A program made the translations under genes and the position numbers. Shown here one piece after another: positions 8,185 through 16,706 of a stretch of DNA of 44,009 nucleotides. Positions within the stretch are counted from its first letter, which is position 1; every line of letters starts with the position of its first letter. The notes below the pieces were generated by a model that was not told where the DNA came from, ran no database searches, and was given only the letters and a program-made list of their open reading frames with translations. Source of the stretch: Succinatimonas hippei. Lineage in GTDB: Bacteria; Pseudomonadota; Gammaproteobacteria; Enterobacterales; Succinivibrionaceae. Location of the stretch: the NCBI GenBank assembly GCA_004557545.1, contig SFGV01000011.1, positions 1-44,009 of the forward strand, read 5' to 3'.

Positions 8185-10152
8185 ATGGAGTTCCAGATGG
8201 CCGGACGGGCGGCTTATGATGCACTGGTCGGAGCAGCTGAGGCGGCTTTAATTCTGCGTGTAACAAGCGTCACTGTCCGCAACCGTTTAAAGTCAGGAAG
8301 GCTGGTGGCGTCGGGCGCTGACAAAAGAGGTCGTCCGCTGTTTTCCACAATGTACCTCAAAAAGCTCTCTGTATCCTCAGATCTGAAGGCGACAGGCAAA
8401 AACGCCGATGGCAGACTCAATTTAAGAGGGTCAAAGACTGGAACTTCAAAAAATGACCGGAGACTTCTGGTAAATGAGAGAGCTGTCTTAAGTCTTGTCA
8501 GAAGCTCTTTGAGACAGGGCGCGCTTTATAAACGCGCCGCGCTTTTTGAAAGCGCGCTTAATCTTATGTGCCTTGGCGGTCTTATGGTTAACACCTCACC
8601 GCGACCAAATGAGAGCTGCATAAGCGCCTGGGCGCGCGGCGCGATGGAGCGCAACGCGACTTTTGATGAGCTTTTGGGCGCTCTTGTTTCCAATTACCGC
8701 GCCGACCGCCTTTGTGAGTGCTCATTAAAACTGCCTGAGCTCAAGCTCTGTCCCGAGGATGGCGCAAACATGCTCGGAGAGCTTTATGCCGCGCTCTCTG
8801 ACAATCCAGCCAGATCCAGTTTTAAGCTGACACCCAAACACATCTGCGACGCCATAACAGCGGACCTTGGCAATGAAAAGGACATATTCTTTGATCCATG
8901 CTGCGGATGCGGAAACTTCATATTAAGCCTCATAAGACGTGGCGTATCGCCATACAGTGTATACGGCTTTGATACTGATCCTCTGGCTGTAAAGATCCTG
9001 AGGGTGAACATGGCGCTTGCCACGGGAATTACGGACAAGTCCTATTACACCCGCCATTTCAGGGCTGCTGACTGTCTTGATAAAGCGCGCCTGCCATCTT
9101 TCTCGGTGGTTTTGGGAAATCCGCTATATGCGTATAAGATCCGTGAAAAGGAAGACAGGCGCGATGGCTCTTCCTTTATTTCATCTCTTTTGCAAAAGCT
9201 GCTCGAGGCGTTGCCAGGGCACGGGATCGCGCGTTTAATCCTGCCTGATGACCTATTAAACGCCAAAGGCTATGAAGAACTTAGAAATATAACCCGCAAT
9301 CTCACTACGGTAACCTCCGCGCGTTTTATGGAAGGGCTTAATGGCTCATCAGGCTCAAGCGCGGTATGCCTGACGTTTGAAAAGGATAAAAGCGCGGCAA
9401 CGGTTAGACAGGGGATCAGAGTGTCAACCAGAGAGCGATCGTTTGTCATAAAGCGTATGATGTCGGGCACTGATTTCTCATTTGATACTGATGATGAAGA
9501 GAGCGCGCTTATCGCCAGAATTGAAGGAATAAAAAACTTTATCTTAAAAGACCGGGCAAAATTCGCGATGGGAATAGTGACCGGAAACAACCGCGCGCTT
9601 ATAAAAAACTCACAGGAAAACGGCGCCCGTGTCGTGCTAAGGGGAAGCTGTGTCAGCGCGTTTAAAATAAAAGAGCGCGGAGAGTATACCGTATTTGACA
9701 GGGACAGCTTTCAGCAAAGCCCTGAACTTGAGATGTTTGAAAGACCCTACAAGATCCTCTACCGTTTTGTGTCAGACAGCCCGGTGGCGGCTGTGGACAC
9801 GTTGGGCAGACTTACGCTTAACAGCTGCAATTTCATAATTCCCGATGGCGATGAGCGGCTGTGCCGCTACATAACCGCTCTGCTTAACAGTAAGGTCATG
9901 CGTTTTTATTTTAAAAAACACTTCAAGGTCTCAAAGATCCTGCGTTCGCAGCTTGAGATCCTGCCTTTGGCGGATGTCTCACCAGAGAGGATGGATGAGG
10001 TAATAAAGCTATCTTCGCGCTACTACGAGGAAGTGGCCGGTGAGGAATTTGAGAGAGCCGTGGCGCGGCTGTACTCTCTTGATGAGAGCGCCTGCCGCCT
10101 TATCGGGAAAACACTTTCAGGAGGGAACAATGCCAGATCCAAGGCAGGATAG
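8185..10152 (+). CDS. HTH-containing N6-adenine DNA methyltransferase (Eco57I/TaqI-like) with NPLY motif
   Basis: 655 residues. An N-terminal excisionase-type helix-turn-helix (about 14-60: AAEAALILRVTSVTVRNRLKSG region) is followed by a linker. A class I SAM-dependent methyltransferase core follows: motif I DPCCGCGNF (237-245), an acidic SAM contact in GFDTDPLA (261-268), and motif IV GNPLY (311-315). Residues about 455-595 match a TaqI-type target-recognition region: the TGNNRALI segment, ERPYKILYR, then ALLNSKVMRFYF and EILPLADV. The catalytic tetrapeptide is normally NPPY; here the second Pro is Leu. No restriction endonuclease is seen. The stop lies inside the next gene (23-bp overlap), so the two are co-translated. 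An ATG at 8197 preceded by GGAG is an equally good start. Likely an orphan or defence-associated methyltransferase. Confidence 0.8.
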   Translation: MEFQMAGRAAYDALVGAAEAALILRVTSVTVRNRLKSGRLVASGADKRGRPLFSTMYLKKLSVSSDLKATGKNADGRLNLRGSKTGTSKNDRRLLVNERAVLSLVRSSLRQGALYKRAALFESALNLMCLGGLMVNTSPRPNESCISAWARGAMERNATFDELLGALVSNYRADRLCECSLKLPELKLCPEDGANMLGELYAALSDNPARSSFKLTPKHICDAITADLGNEKDIFFDPCCGCGNFILSLIRRGVSPYSVYGFDTDPLAVKILRVNMALATGITDKSYYTRHFRAADCLDKARLPSFSVVLGNPLYAYKIREKEDRRDGSSFISSLLQKLLEALPGHGIARLILPDDLLNAKGYEELRNITRNLTTVTSARFMEGLNGSSGSSAVCLTFEKDKSAATVRQGIRVSTRERSFVIKRMMSGTDFSFDTDDEESALIARIEGIKNFILKDRAKFAMGIVTGNNRALIKNSQENGARVVLRGSCVSAFKIKERGEYTVFDRDSFQQSPELEMFERPYKILYRFVSDSPVAAVDTLGRLTLNSCNFIIPDGDERLCRYITALLNSKVMRFYFKKHFKVSKILRSQLEILPLADVSPERMDEVIKLSSRYYEEVAGEEFERAVARLYSLDESACRLIGKTLSGGNNARSKAG

Positions 10153-10870
10153 TCATATACCTGGTGACGGTATAAAAAGCATTGCGCTCGATCCCATGGC
10201 GGGAGCGGGAATAAAACGTATGCGCTATAAAACAGGCAACCGCGGATCCATCGCCCTGTTTAAAACCATGGCGCCGTATATCGCGCAGTCATATATCGAG
10301 CTTATGGGCTTTGGCAGTCTTACCAAGGCTCAGTGCGAGCTGCTCGCCAAGGGAGTGGATCTTCCGGGTAATCCAAAACCTGAGGCCGCGCTTGCCGCGA
10401 GGATGATTCAGGCAGAGAACCGCGCCTGCCAGATGGTTGAGGACGATGAGTTCGGATTTTCAGGTGAGTCATTTGACGCGGTATACAGGGCGCTCAACGG
10501 TGAAAAAAACGATGATCCGGCGCCGGCTCAGATGCTTGGTGAGATAGCTGACAGGGTAAAAGATGTTTTTGGCCGCGCGCTGTACGCTTTTTTACTTGTG
10601 TTAAAGCTTTATCCTGGTGACGCGGCCTGGGAACTGAGCGGTGCGGTGTTCATGGAAGCCTGTCTTGCCTCAGCTCGCTACGCGCCGCTCATGATCCCAT
10701 CGCGCGAGCGTGATCTGTTCATTACCAGGCTTAACGCGTTCAGACGTGACGGGGATGCCAGTCAGATCCTGCTGCTCATACGCGCTATCACGCAAAGAAG
10801 CGAGAAATTACGCCAGAGAATGCAGAAACAGACGGCCAACGGATCGTTTTTCCCTTATTTCCCGGACTGA
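10130..10870 (+). CDS. Fic-fold protein with erased catalytic motif (pseudo-Fic)
   Basis: 246 residues from the ATG at 10130, which has GGAGG 6 nt upstream; the frame extends further back but without a better start. The opening (GIKRMRYKTGNRGSIALF at about 28-45, then LFKTMAPYIAQSYIELM) and the end (PLMIPSRERDLFITRL, about 185-201, then RRDGDASQILLLI) match the layout of Fic-family proteins that I remember. In canonical Fic enzymes the line between them holds HPFxDGNxR. Here the matching region (about 160-172) reads LYPGDAAWELSG. Only the Asp survives, and the catalytic His, the Gly-Asn and the Arg are all replaced, so AMP transfer is not expected. The gene overlaps the methyltransferase by 23 bp, which suggests a partner role such as structural subunit, specificity factor or inhibitor. 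Fic assignment is by remembered pattern only. Confidence 0.6.
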   Translation: MPDPRQDSHIPGDGIKSIALDPMAGAGIKRMRYKTGNRGSIALFKTMAPYIAQSYIELMGFGSLTKAQCELLAKGVDLPGNPKPEAALAARMIQAENRACQMVEDDEFGFSGESFDAVYRALNGEKNDDPAPAQMLGEIADRVKDVFGRALYAFLLVLKLYPGDAAWELSGAVFMEACLASARYAPLMIPSRERDLFITRLNAFRRDGDASQILLLIRAITQRSEKLRQRMQKQTANGSFFPYFPD

Positions 10871-10920
10871 TCCCAGGTGAGCTTTTGAGCGTGAACGCAC
10901 CTTTCTGGGAAAATCTTTTT
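10871..10920 (+). terminator. Possible terminator after the methyltransferase/pseudo-Fic pair
   Basis: TCCCAG (10871-10876) pairs with CTGGGA (10905-10910), with inner GGTG/CACC pairing, and a five-T run follows at 10916. The loop is large and the stem imperfect. Confidence 0.4.
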
Positions 10921-11046
10921 GTCATTTATGTGCATCAGGTTAGAATTTTAAACTACAGATTAAGATAAATCAGTCCGATACTAAATATATGAACAAAGTC
11001 AGACATGGGATGGTTCTGACTTCAATTTTCTATCTGGAGAATCCCT

Positions 11047-12162
11047 GTGATTGCGGCACATCGGAGAACAAAAGTCATATTGCTGATGATTATTACGGCA
11101 ATAGCCGCGATAGCGGCACTGCTGTTTTTCATCGTGCGTACGGGACTTAATGGTTTTGACCGCGCCCCGACAGAGGTTTTCGGAGTAGTGCTGCCCGGAG
11201 ATATCAAAGAAGGCGGGTGGAATAAATCCGTATTTGATGGTTTTGAAAGGGCTATCAACCAGTGCGGTGGCAGGCTGATATTCTCCCGTAACGCCTTTGA
11301 CGATCCCAAACTGGTTCAGAGCGCCGCGACTTATTTCATAGGCAGGGGCGCCAATACGGTGATTTTCGCCTCTCCGGGCTACGCGGATCTGAGCAAATCA
11401 GTAATAAGCAGCAATCCGCTGGTTGATTTCGTCTCCTTTGAGGGTGAGAACAGAGATCCCAACCTCTCATCCTACTGGGTAAGACTTTATCAGGTAAGCT
11501 ATATCGCGGGCTATACCGCCGCCGCAATGTCAGGCACCGGTATTTTAGGCTATGCCGCGGGAAGGCCTGACGCCATCAATATACGCAATATCGACGCTTT
11601 CACTCTGGGAGCCCGCGCGGCGCGCGAGGATGCGGTGGTAAACGTCATATTCACCGGGGATAATTTCAACCGCAGCAAAGCCGAGGCCGCCGCAGATCGT
11701 CTTATAGATGAAGGGCACTCCGAGGTACTCGCCTACATGATGCTCAATGACGGCGTGTCCGAGACAGCCAAACGCCGGCGGGTCAAATACATAGGTTTTC
11801 TTGAGGATCCTGACAAATACGATCGCGGGCTGATGCTCGGTATGGTCAATGTAAACTGGGAGCGTTTCGCCGATCTCATTATCAAGAACCGCATGCTGAG
11901 AATGAATTCGCACAAAACACGCTGGTACGGGGTAGAGGATGACATAGTCTGGTTTGACAACCATTGCAACTACCTTACTACCGCGGTTCAGGATCACATC
12001 AAGTCGCTTGAGAAGTCATTCTCCGACGGCCATGAGGTTTTTTCAGGCGAGATCCGGGATACTGAAGGGCAGCTGCGTTGCCGTCAGGACGAGGTTCTGA
12101 GCGATCAGACTCTATCAAAAGCAATGCTTTGGTTTGTGGACGGCGTAAGGATGCTGGAATAG
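11047..12162 (+). CDS. Membrane-anchored BMP/PnrA-family periplasmic binding protein (first)
   Basis: 371 residues with a GTG start and GGAG 7 nt upstream. An N-terminal membrane anchor (about 9-32) lacks a lipobox Cys or clear cleavage site, so the protein probably stays tethered in the inner membrane facing the periplasm. The rest follows the basic membrane protein (BMP, TmpC/PnrA) pattern: GVVLPGDIKEGGWNKSVFDG at about 45-64, the V-x-x-YIAGYTAAAMS segment with GILGYAAG, and FTGDNFNRSKAEAAADRLI. Known BMP proteins bind purine nucleosides for ABC import, but no permease or ATPase gene is nearby. The gene is followed at once by a second BMP gene and a sensor kinase, so a sensory role is more likely than transport. 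Confidence 0.75.
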   Translation: MIAAHRRTKVILLMIITAIAAIAALLFFIVRTGLNGFDRAPTEVFGVVLPGDIKEGGWNKSVFDGFERAINQCGGRLIFSRNAFDDPKLVQSAATYFIGRGANTVIFASPGYADLSKSVISSNPLVDFVSFEGENRDPNLSSYWVRLYQVSYIAGYTAAAMSGTGILGYAAGRPDAINIRNIDAFTLGARAAREDAVVNVIFTGDNFNRSKAEAAADRLIDEGHSEVLAYMMLNDGVSETAKRRRVKYIGFLEDPDKYDRGLMLGMVNVNWERFADLIIKNRMLRMNSHKTRWYGVEDDIVWFDNHCNYLTTAVQDHIKSLEKSFSDGHEVFSGEIRDTEGQLRCRQDEVLSDQTLSKAMLWFVDGVRMLE

Positions 12163-12165
12163 ATC

Positions 12166-13275
12166 GTGACCAGAGGAATACTCAAATGGCGTTTTTCAGG
12201 AAGTCTCGCGCTTGCGGTGCTTCTTGTAATCGCTATTTTTGTCTGCTGGTCATGGCAGCGTTCCCGCGGCGTCAGTACTCTTCAGGCGTATACCGTTGGA
12301 CTTCTGGTTGACGGATCGCGTTACTCTGACGGCTGGTATTCATTAAACTTTGACGCGGCAGTCCGCGCCAGCGCTAAGGCCGGCGCCGAACTTATAGTCA
12401 CTGACAACCTGCACGGTGATATAAGAGCTATGATGAATGCCTGCGATCAGATGCTGCGCAGAGGAACAGGGATCATTATGCTCAGCTCGTTTCAGGATCC
12501 TTCACTGTTGCGCTCTTACATGAAGGATCACGCCTACGTGCAGTTTACCGGGTACGATGACGGGGTTACTTTAAAGAACTATCATTCGCTGCGTTTTAAG
12601 CTGTACGAGGCTGCTTATATGTTAGGCGCCGCGGCGGCGCTTAAAAGCAAAAGCGGAATCGCTGGTTTTATTGTCCCTGATCTGAACCATAATGCTAAGA
12701 TATGTGTAAACGCTTTCATGATGGGAGCGAAGGCTGTCAGAGATAAATTTAAAGTGCTGGTCTCATCGACAGGGGCTTTTTCAGATCAGAAAAAAGCTGA
12801 AGACTCGGTTGACACGCTTACAGGCCGCGGAGCTGACGTGATCTGCTACAGGTTAGATGAGGATCATGTATCAGCGTACTGCGAAAAAAAAGGAATTAAT
12901 TACGTTTCCTTCAATACCTTAAGCGGGGTTTCCAGTCACGCGCTTTTGTGGAGTGAGTTTGATTTTTCAACTTACTTTTCTGAGATTTTAAGAGCTTATT
13001 CTGAGAGAACACTTCGCGATCTGGTCTGGATAGGCGCTCAGGATGGCGCGTTCGGACCTGGGAGAATTTCCTCAAGGCTTGGCAGAAAGGCCAGAGAGAG
13101 AATAAACGAAATCTATGACAGTCTGTCATCAGGGGATGAGGTTATATTCAAATCACCGCTTGTTGACAATTACGGCCACTCTCACAGCGCCCAATCGGAT
13201 TATTTTTCTGACAGGGAGCTTTTAGGCGGGATGAATTTCTGGGTACAGGGGGTGGAGATCACAGATGCCAGATAG
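12166..13275 (+). CDS. Membrane-anchored BMP/PnrA-family periplasmic binding protein (second)
   Basis: 369 residues from a GTG three bases after the previous stop; there is no strong ribosome site, so translation is probably coupled. A single N-terminal membrane segment (about 13-29) is followed by a BMP-like domain: YTVGLLVDGSRYSDGWYSLN at about 42-61, LYEAAYMLGAAAALKSKSGI at about 145-164, then VSSTGAFSDQKKAEDSVDTL and GADVICYRLDEDH. It is diverged from the first BMP protein, so an old duplication or two ligands is possible. The end overlaps the kinase gene by 11 bp. The operon layout (two anchored binding proteins plus a hybrid kinase) recalls LuxP-LuxQ and TorT-TorS. Confidence 0.7.
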   Translation: MTRGILKWRFSGSLALAVLLVIAIFVCWSWQRSRGVSTLQAYTVGLLVDGSRYSDGWYSLNFDAAVRASAKAGAELIVTDNLHGDIRAMMNACDQMLRRGTGIIMLSSFQDPSLLRSYMKDHAYVQFTGYDDGVTLKNYHSLRFKLYEAAYMLGAAAALKSKSGIAGFIVPDLNHNAKICVNAFMMGAKAVRDKFKVLVSSTGAFSDQKKAEDSVDTLTGRGADVICYRLDEDHVSAYCEKKGINYVSFNTLSGVSSHALLWSEFDFSTYFSEILRAYSERTLRDLVWIGAQDGAFGPGRISSRLGRKARERINEIYDSLSSGDEVIFKSPLVDNYGHSHSAQSDYFSDRELLGGMNFWVQGVEITDAR

Positions 13276-16200
13276 CAAAAAAACGGCGCTTGGCGGAAAC
13301 ACCGTCTCAAAGACGGTGTCATCCGGATCCGTACCCGGTGTACAGCGAACCTCAGGCGCGGCGGGAAAAACGCAAGCCAGAAAAGTTGCGATGACCCCCT
13401 CAGAGTCAGCTTCTGTCAGAAAGCATTCAGAGGCCATAGCCTCTCAGGCTAAAACCGTTTTGTCCGCGGCAAATTCCCGCGCTCAGACAAAAGGTGCTTT
13501 TGCCGGCGCGAAAACAGGAACTGTGAGTAAGAAAGATGCGCCAAAAGCCGATGACAAAAAAGCGGCGAAAGACAATTACTCGGCTGGCAAAGGTAAGACA
13601 GAGAACACTTACGCGGAGAGAGGATCTGCAACTGAGGATAACGTTCTTGACGAGACCATAACCAGTTTTTCTCTTCAGGAAGAAGAGCTTTTGCGTCACG
13701 CGTCATCCGAGATCTTCAGCTCGGCCGGGCGCCGCAGGACGCTGTTCTTCTTCATCGGGCTTCTTCTGCTTGCGGCCATGCTGGTCAGCGCCGCGGTGTT
13801 CTGTCTTAATAAATTCCAGAAGCTCTCAGACAGCTTCTACTGCGACATGCTCTCTGATGACGCTACGCGTCTGGCGTCACTTACCCGTGAAAGACTTGAC
13901 GCTGAGCTATATCACATAAGCGGGGCGGCCGCCGCGCTTAACAACGGCAATGGAGATCCACAAAACGCGATCAGTTCTGTATCTACTGAGGAAGGAACCT
14001 ACGCCGGCATAGTAAGTTTTGATGGAAATACCGTCGCGGGTAAGGCGCTAAATATTGTGAAATATCCTGAGATAGCTCAGGTTTTTCATGGTCATCCTAC
14101 CATAGGCTTTTATCCTGATCTCGGAATGCTCTTCTGCTATCCGGTATTCAGCGGCGCGAATGTGCGCTACTGCCTGTATAAGGTAATCAAGCCGCTATTC
14201 CTCGATCGTTTTATGGTTGACCGCTTAAACGGCGATGGTCGTATGGTGATACGCAACCAGTACGGAATTGTGGTAAGGCCGCGCTCCAACGATCAGAAAT
14301 TACTAAACTTCTTTAACTCTTCTCTTGCCCGTACCGTAATGGTCGAGCTTAAGGATCTGAGACAAAACCGTCCGAGCGCCGCCATGCCGTTTAAGAATTA
14401 TGACGGCAGAACCTACATCATGTATGAGGCCGAGGTAGCCGACAGCAATCTTGTGGTTTCAGGAATTGTTGAAAAGAGCGCACTTGAGAAGAACATGGAT
14501 GGCATGCGCCATCTCATAGCGCTTTTGTTCGTGCTTTTTGGCGTGATCATGTTCTTTGGCGCGGTACTGCTGTTTATGTCGCTTGAGCAGCTGTGGTCAT
14601 CGGCGCTCAGAAAGCAGAAAGAGTCGCTTGAGAAGCTTGTGTACGGCGCGCGCGAAAGAGCGCTCGCGTACATGTCAAATGAAGTTTCAAAGCACATGGG
14701 TACCATACTCGATCTTGATTACAGGATCCTCGATACCGCCCGTGACCGCTCGGTGCTCAATTTCGCCGGCGCCATAAGGCAGGCCGGAATGACACTGCTT
14801 TCGCTTATTGGCAGTATTGTGGACTTTGCCCGTATCCAGACTGGCAAGATGGAGATCGTGGGTGAACAGTATGAGCTGGCGACCATGATAAATGATCTTG
14901 TAAAACAGGCTAAGGACGACGCGACGCTCAAGGATCTCAAATTTGTCATTAACGTAAATCAGGATCTCCCTTCAAAGCTTTACGGAGATATGGTGCGTAT
15001 ACGTCAGGTGGTATCTAACCTTATCGACAACGCCTTCAAGTATACTCCAAGAGGGCAGGTGGGACTTTCGGTTACCGGCGCCATCTCGGAGGACAATACC
15101 TCGGTAATGCTCCGCTTTAAGGTTTCTGATACCGGCTCAGGACTTACCGATGAGGAGCGAGAGCGTTTCTTCAGTCAGTTCTCAAATCCAGGTACAACAG
15201 GAGCGGTAAAACACAGCAAGGGGCTTGGACTTGCCATCTGCTACAACCTGCTCAAGCTCATGCACGGGTTTATCGATATCCAGTCGCTGCCGGGTAAAGG
15301 ATCGGTATTTACCGCGGCCGTTCCCCAGCAGATAGTATCTATGGATCCTATAGGCAACTTCCTTGAGAAAGCCCGCCTTGAGGCAAAACAGCACGCCGAT
15401 ACCATATCAGGGTTCAGCTCTCCTGACGCCAGGGCACTGGTTGTTGATGACAACGCGATGAGTGTGACGCTTCTCACGAAGCTCTTTGGCCGCTCAAAGC
15501 TCAAATCCGATCAGGCATCCAACAGTGATGACGCTTTGCGGCTTATGCGCGAGCGTCACTATGACATCATCTTCATGGATGAGAAATTAACAGGCATGAA
15601 CGCGCGCGAGCTATTCTCGCTTGAAAGGGGAATGCCTGATAACAAGAACACCGAGACTCCGGTGATCCTGCTTTCATCGGACAAGACTCCCGGAGCCAGA
15701 AGCAGTGCGCTTGAATTCGGCTTTAGTGATCTGATCTTAAGACCATTCGATCAGGCATCAGTTGACAGCGCGCTTCGCCATTATTTGCCTAAGGAAAAAC
15801 TGTTTTCAGCGGCAGTGTCTTCTGCAAGGTATGAAGAGCCCGCTCAGTCCAAAAACAGCGCTCCGCAACGCTTCCGTGAGCTTGGATCATCAGACAGTAG
15901 CTCCGATATCTTCGAGAGTATGGAGAGCAGAACTCTTACTCCGGGCGGCGTGCCGGATCTTGACTTTTCGCGAAACGCGACAAAGAGTGAGATGGCCGAG
16001 CCGGATCTTTCAGGCGCCATGATCCTGGATGTCGATGGTGGAATGAAGTTCTGCAATGACAGTCTGGAGCTTTACATGAAGTTCGCCTCAACCTTCTGCC
16101 GTATGTATGCTGATCGCAAGCAGAAACTTGACCGAGCCTGCCAGATAGCCGACTGGAAGAACTACTCCTCGCTCATGCACTCTCTGCGCACTACCTCGAT

Positions 16201-16390
16201 GTCAATTGGCGGAGGGAAACTGTCGGTGTACGCCAAGTCGCTTGAGAACGCGGCCGCGACCATTATGGCACAAGGAACTCCAGACAGCTTAAAGCAACAG
16301 TCGGTCTATTACCTGAACGACCATCATGAGCGTTGCATGGATCTTTACAACGAGCTGGTGCAGGAAATTCACCGTTCGCTTAATGTCTAA
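13265..16390 (+). CDS. Hybrid sensor histidine kinase-like protein with Asn in the H-box, plus receiver and Hpt domains
   Basis: 1,041 residues. In order: a Lys/Ser/Ala/Thr-rich, probably disordered cytosolic region (1-150); TM1 (about 156-184); a periplasmic sensor region (about 185-415); TM2 (about 416-440); a DHp helix pair (about 455-535); an HATPase domain with N-box N585/N589, G1 SDTGSG (621-626) and G2 KGLGLA (652-657); a receiver domain with D728/D729 and phospho-acceptor D772; and a C-terminal Hpt domain with H972 in MHSLRTTS. The DHp motif normally reads MSHEIRTPL. Here it is MSNEVSKHM (470-478), so the autophosphorylated His is Asn472. The receiver Lys is also Arg826. The ATP-binding half looks intact. 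The protein could act as a phosphatase, use H477, or work with another kinase. It overlaps the second BMP gene, whose product is the probable periplasmic partner. Confidence 0.85.
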   Translation: MPDSKKTALGGNTVSKTVSSGSVPGVQRTSGAAGKTQARKVAMTPSESASVRKHSEAIASQAKTVLSAANSRAQTKGAFAGAKTGTVSKKDAPKADDKKAAKDNYSAGKGKTENTYAERGSATEDNVLDETITSFSLQEEELLRHASSEIFSSAGRRRTLFFFIGLLLLAAMLVSAAVFCLNKFQKLSDSFYCDMLSDDATRLASLTRERLDAELYHISGAAAALNNGNGDPQNAISSVSTEEGTYAGIVSFDGNTVAGKALNIVKYPEIAQVFHGHPTIGFYPDLGMLFCYPVFSGANVRYCLYKVIKPLFLDRFMVDRLNGDGRMVIRNQYGIVVRPRSNDQKLLNFFNSSLARTVMVELKDLRQNRPSAAMPFKNYDGRTYIMYEAEVADSNLVVSGIVEKSALEKNMDGMRHLIALLFVLFGVIMFFGAVLLFMSLEQLWSSALRKQKESLEKLVYGARERALAYMSNEVSKHMGTILDLDYRILDTARDRSVLNFAGAIRQAGMTLLSLIGSIVDFARIQTGKMEIVGEQYELATMINDLVKQAKDDATLKDLKFVINVNQDLPSKLYGDMVRIRQVVSNLIDNAFKYTPRGQVGLSVTGAISEDNTSVMLRFKVSDTGSGLTDEERERFFSQFSNPGTTGAVKHSKGLGLAICYNLLKLMHGFIDIQSLPGKGSVFTAAVPQQIVSMDPIGNFLEKARLEAKQHADTISGFSSPDARALVVDDNAMSVTLLTKLFGRSKLKSDQASNSDDALRLMRERHYDIIFMDEKLTGMNARELFSLERGMPDNKNTETPVILLSSDKTPGARSSALEFGFSDLILRPFDQASVDSALRHYLPKEKLFSAAVSSARYEEPAQSKNSAPQRFRELGSSDSSSDIFESMESRTLTPGGVPDLDFSRNATKSEMAEPDLSGAMILDVDGGMKFCNDSLELYMKFASTFCRMYADRKQKLDRACQIADWKNYSSLMHSLRTTSMSIGGGKLSVYAKSLENAAATIMAQGTPDSLKQQSVYYLNDHHERCMDLYNELVQEIHRSLNV

Positions 16391-16400
16391 GTACTCACAG

Positions 16401-16430
16401 CAGGATCCGTGACGTCACGGATCCTGTTTG
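16401..16430 (+). terminator. Rho-independent terminator of the BMP-kinase operon
   Basis: A perfect palindrome with 12-bp arms (CAGGATCCGTGA, 16401-16412, and its complement ending at 16426), followed by TTTGTTTT. It lies 10 bp after the kinase stop. Confidence 0.85.
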
Positions 16431-16600
16431 TTTTACCACAATCCTTTTTGCTTTCCGAGATGAGCTAAACGGCCAGTCTGGCGCTCATTATTATTTCAAG
16501 ACCATGAAAAAATGGCTGCGATACGGGTAAACACGGCATTTGGGGAAGGCTATACCGAGGGTTATACGCGCCTAAGCTCTCATCCTCAAAGGAGCATGGA

Positions 16601-16699
16601 ATGTACAAGGACGTGATAAAGTTCTGGCGTTTTGTGGTCTTTTATTGGTTTTATGGCATAAAAAGGGCGTCCTTCAGGACGCCCATATTTTCAGCTTAA
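16601..16699 (+). CDS. Possible 32-residue aromatic/hydrophobic small protein
   Basis: The ORF starts with ATG 6 nt after a consensus AGGAG. Its middle is hydrophobic and aromatic (VIKFWRFVVFYWFYGI, residues 5-20) with Arg/Lys after it, as in small single-pass membrane proteins. The last third runs through the porin terminator hairpin, which could mean the ORF is accidental. There is no homology I recognise. Confidence 0.25.
   Translation: MYKDVIKFWRFVVFYWFYGIKRASFRTPIFSA
16658..16684 (-). terminator. Terminator of the first porin gene
   Basis: On the minus strand, GGGCGTCC, a TGAA tetraloop and GGACGCCC are followed by TTTTTATG, 23 bp past the porin stop. A classical rho-independent structure. 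Confidence 0.9.
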
Positions 16700-16706
16700 A
16701 CGCTTA

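Larger units (their letters stand above)
16391..16706. other. Intergenic region between the kinase operon and the first porin
   Basis: Holds the kinase-operon terminator at its left end and the porin terminator at its right end. Between them is a 32-codon ORF with a good ribosome site (16601-16699). Nothing else is supported. Confidence 0.6.
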
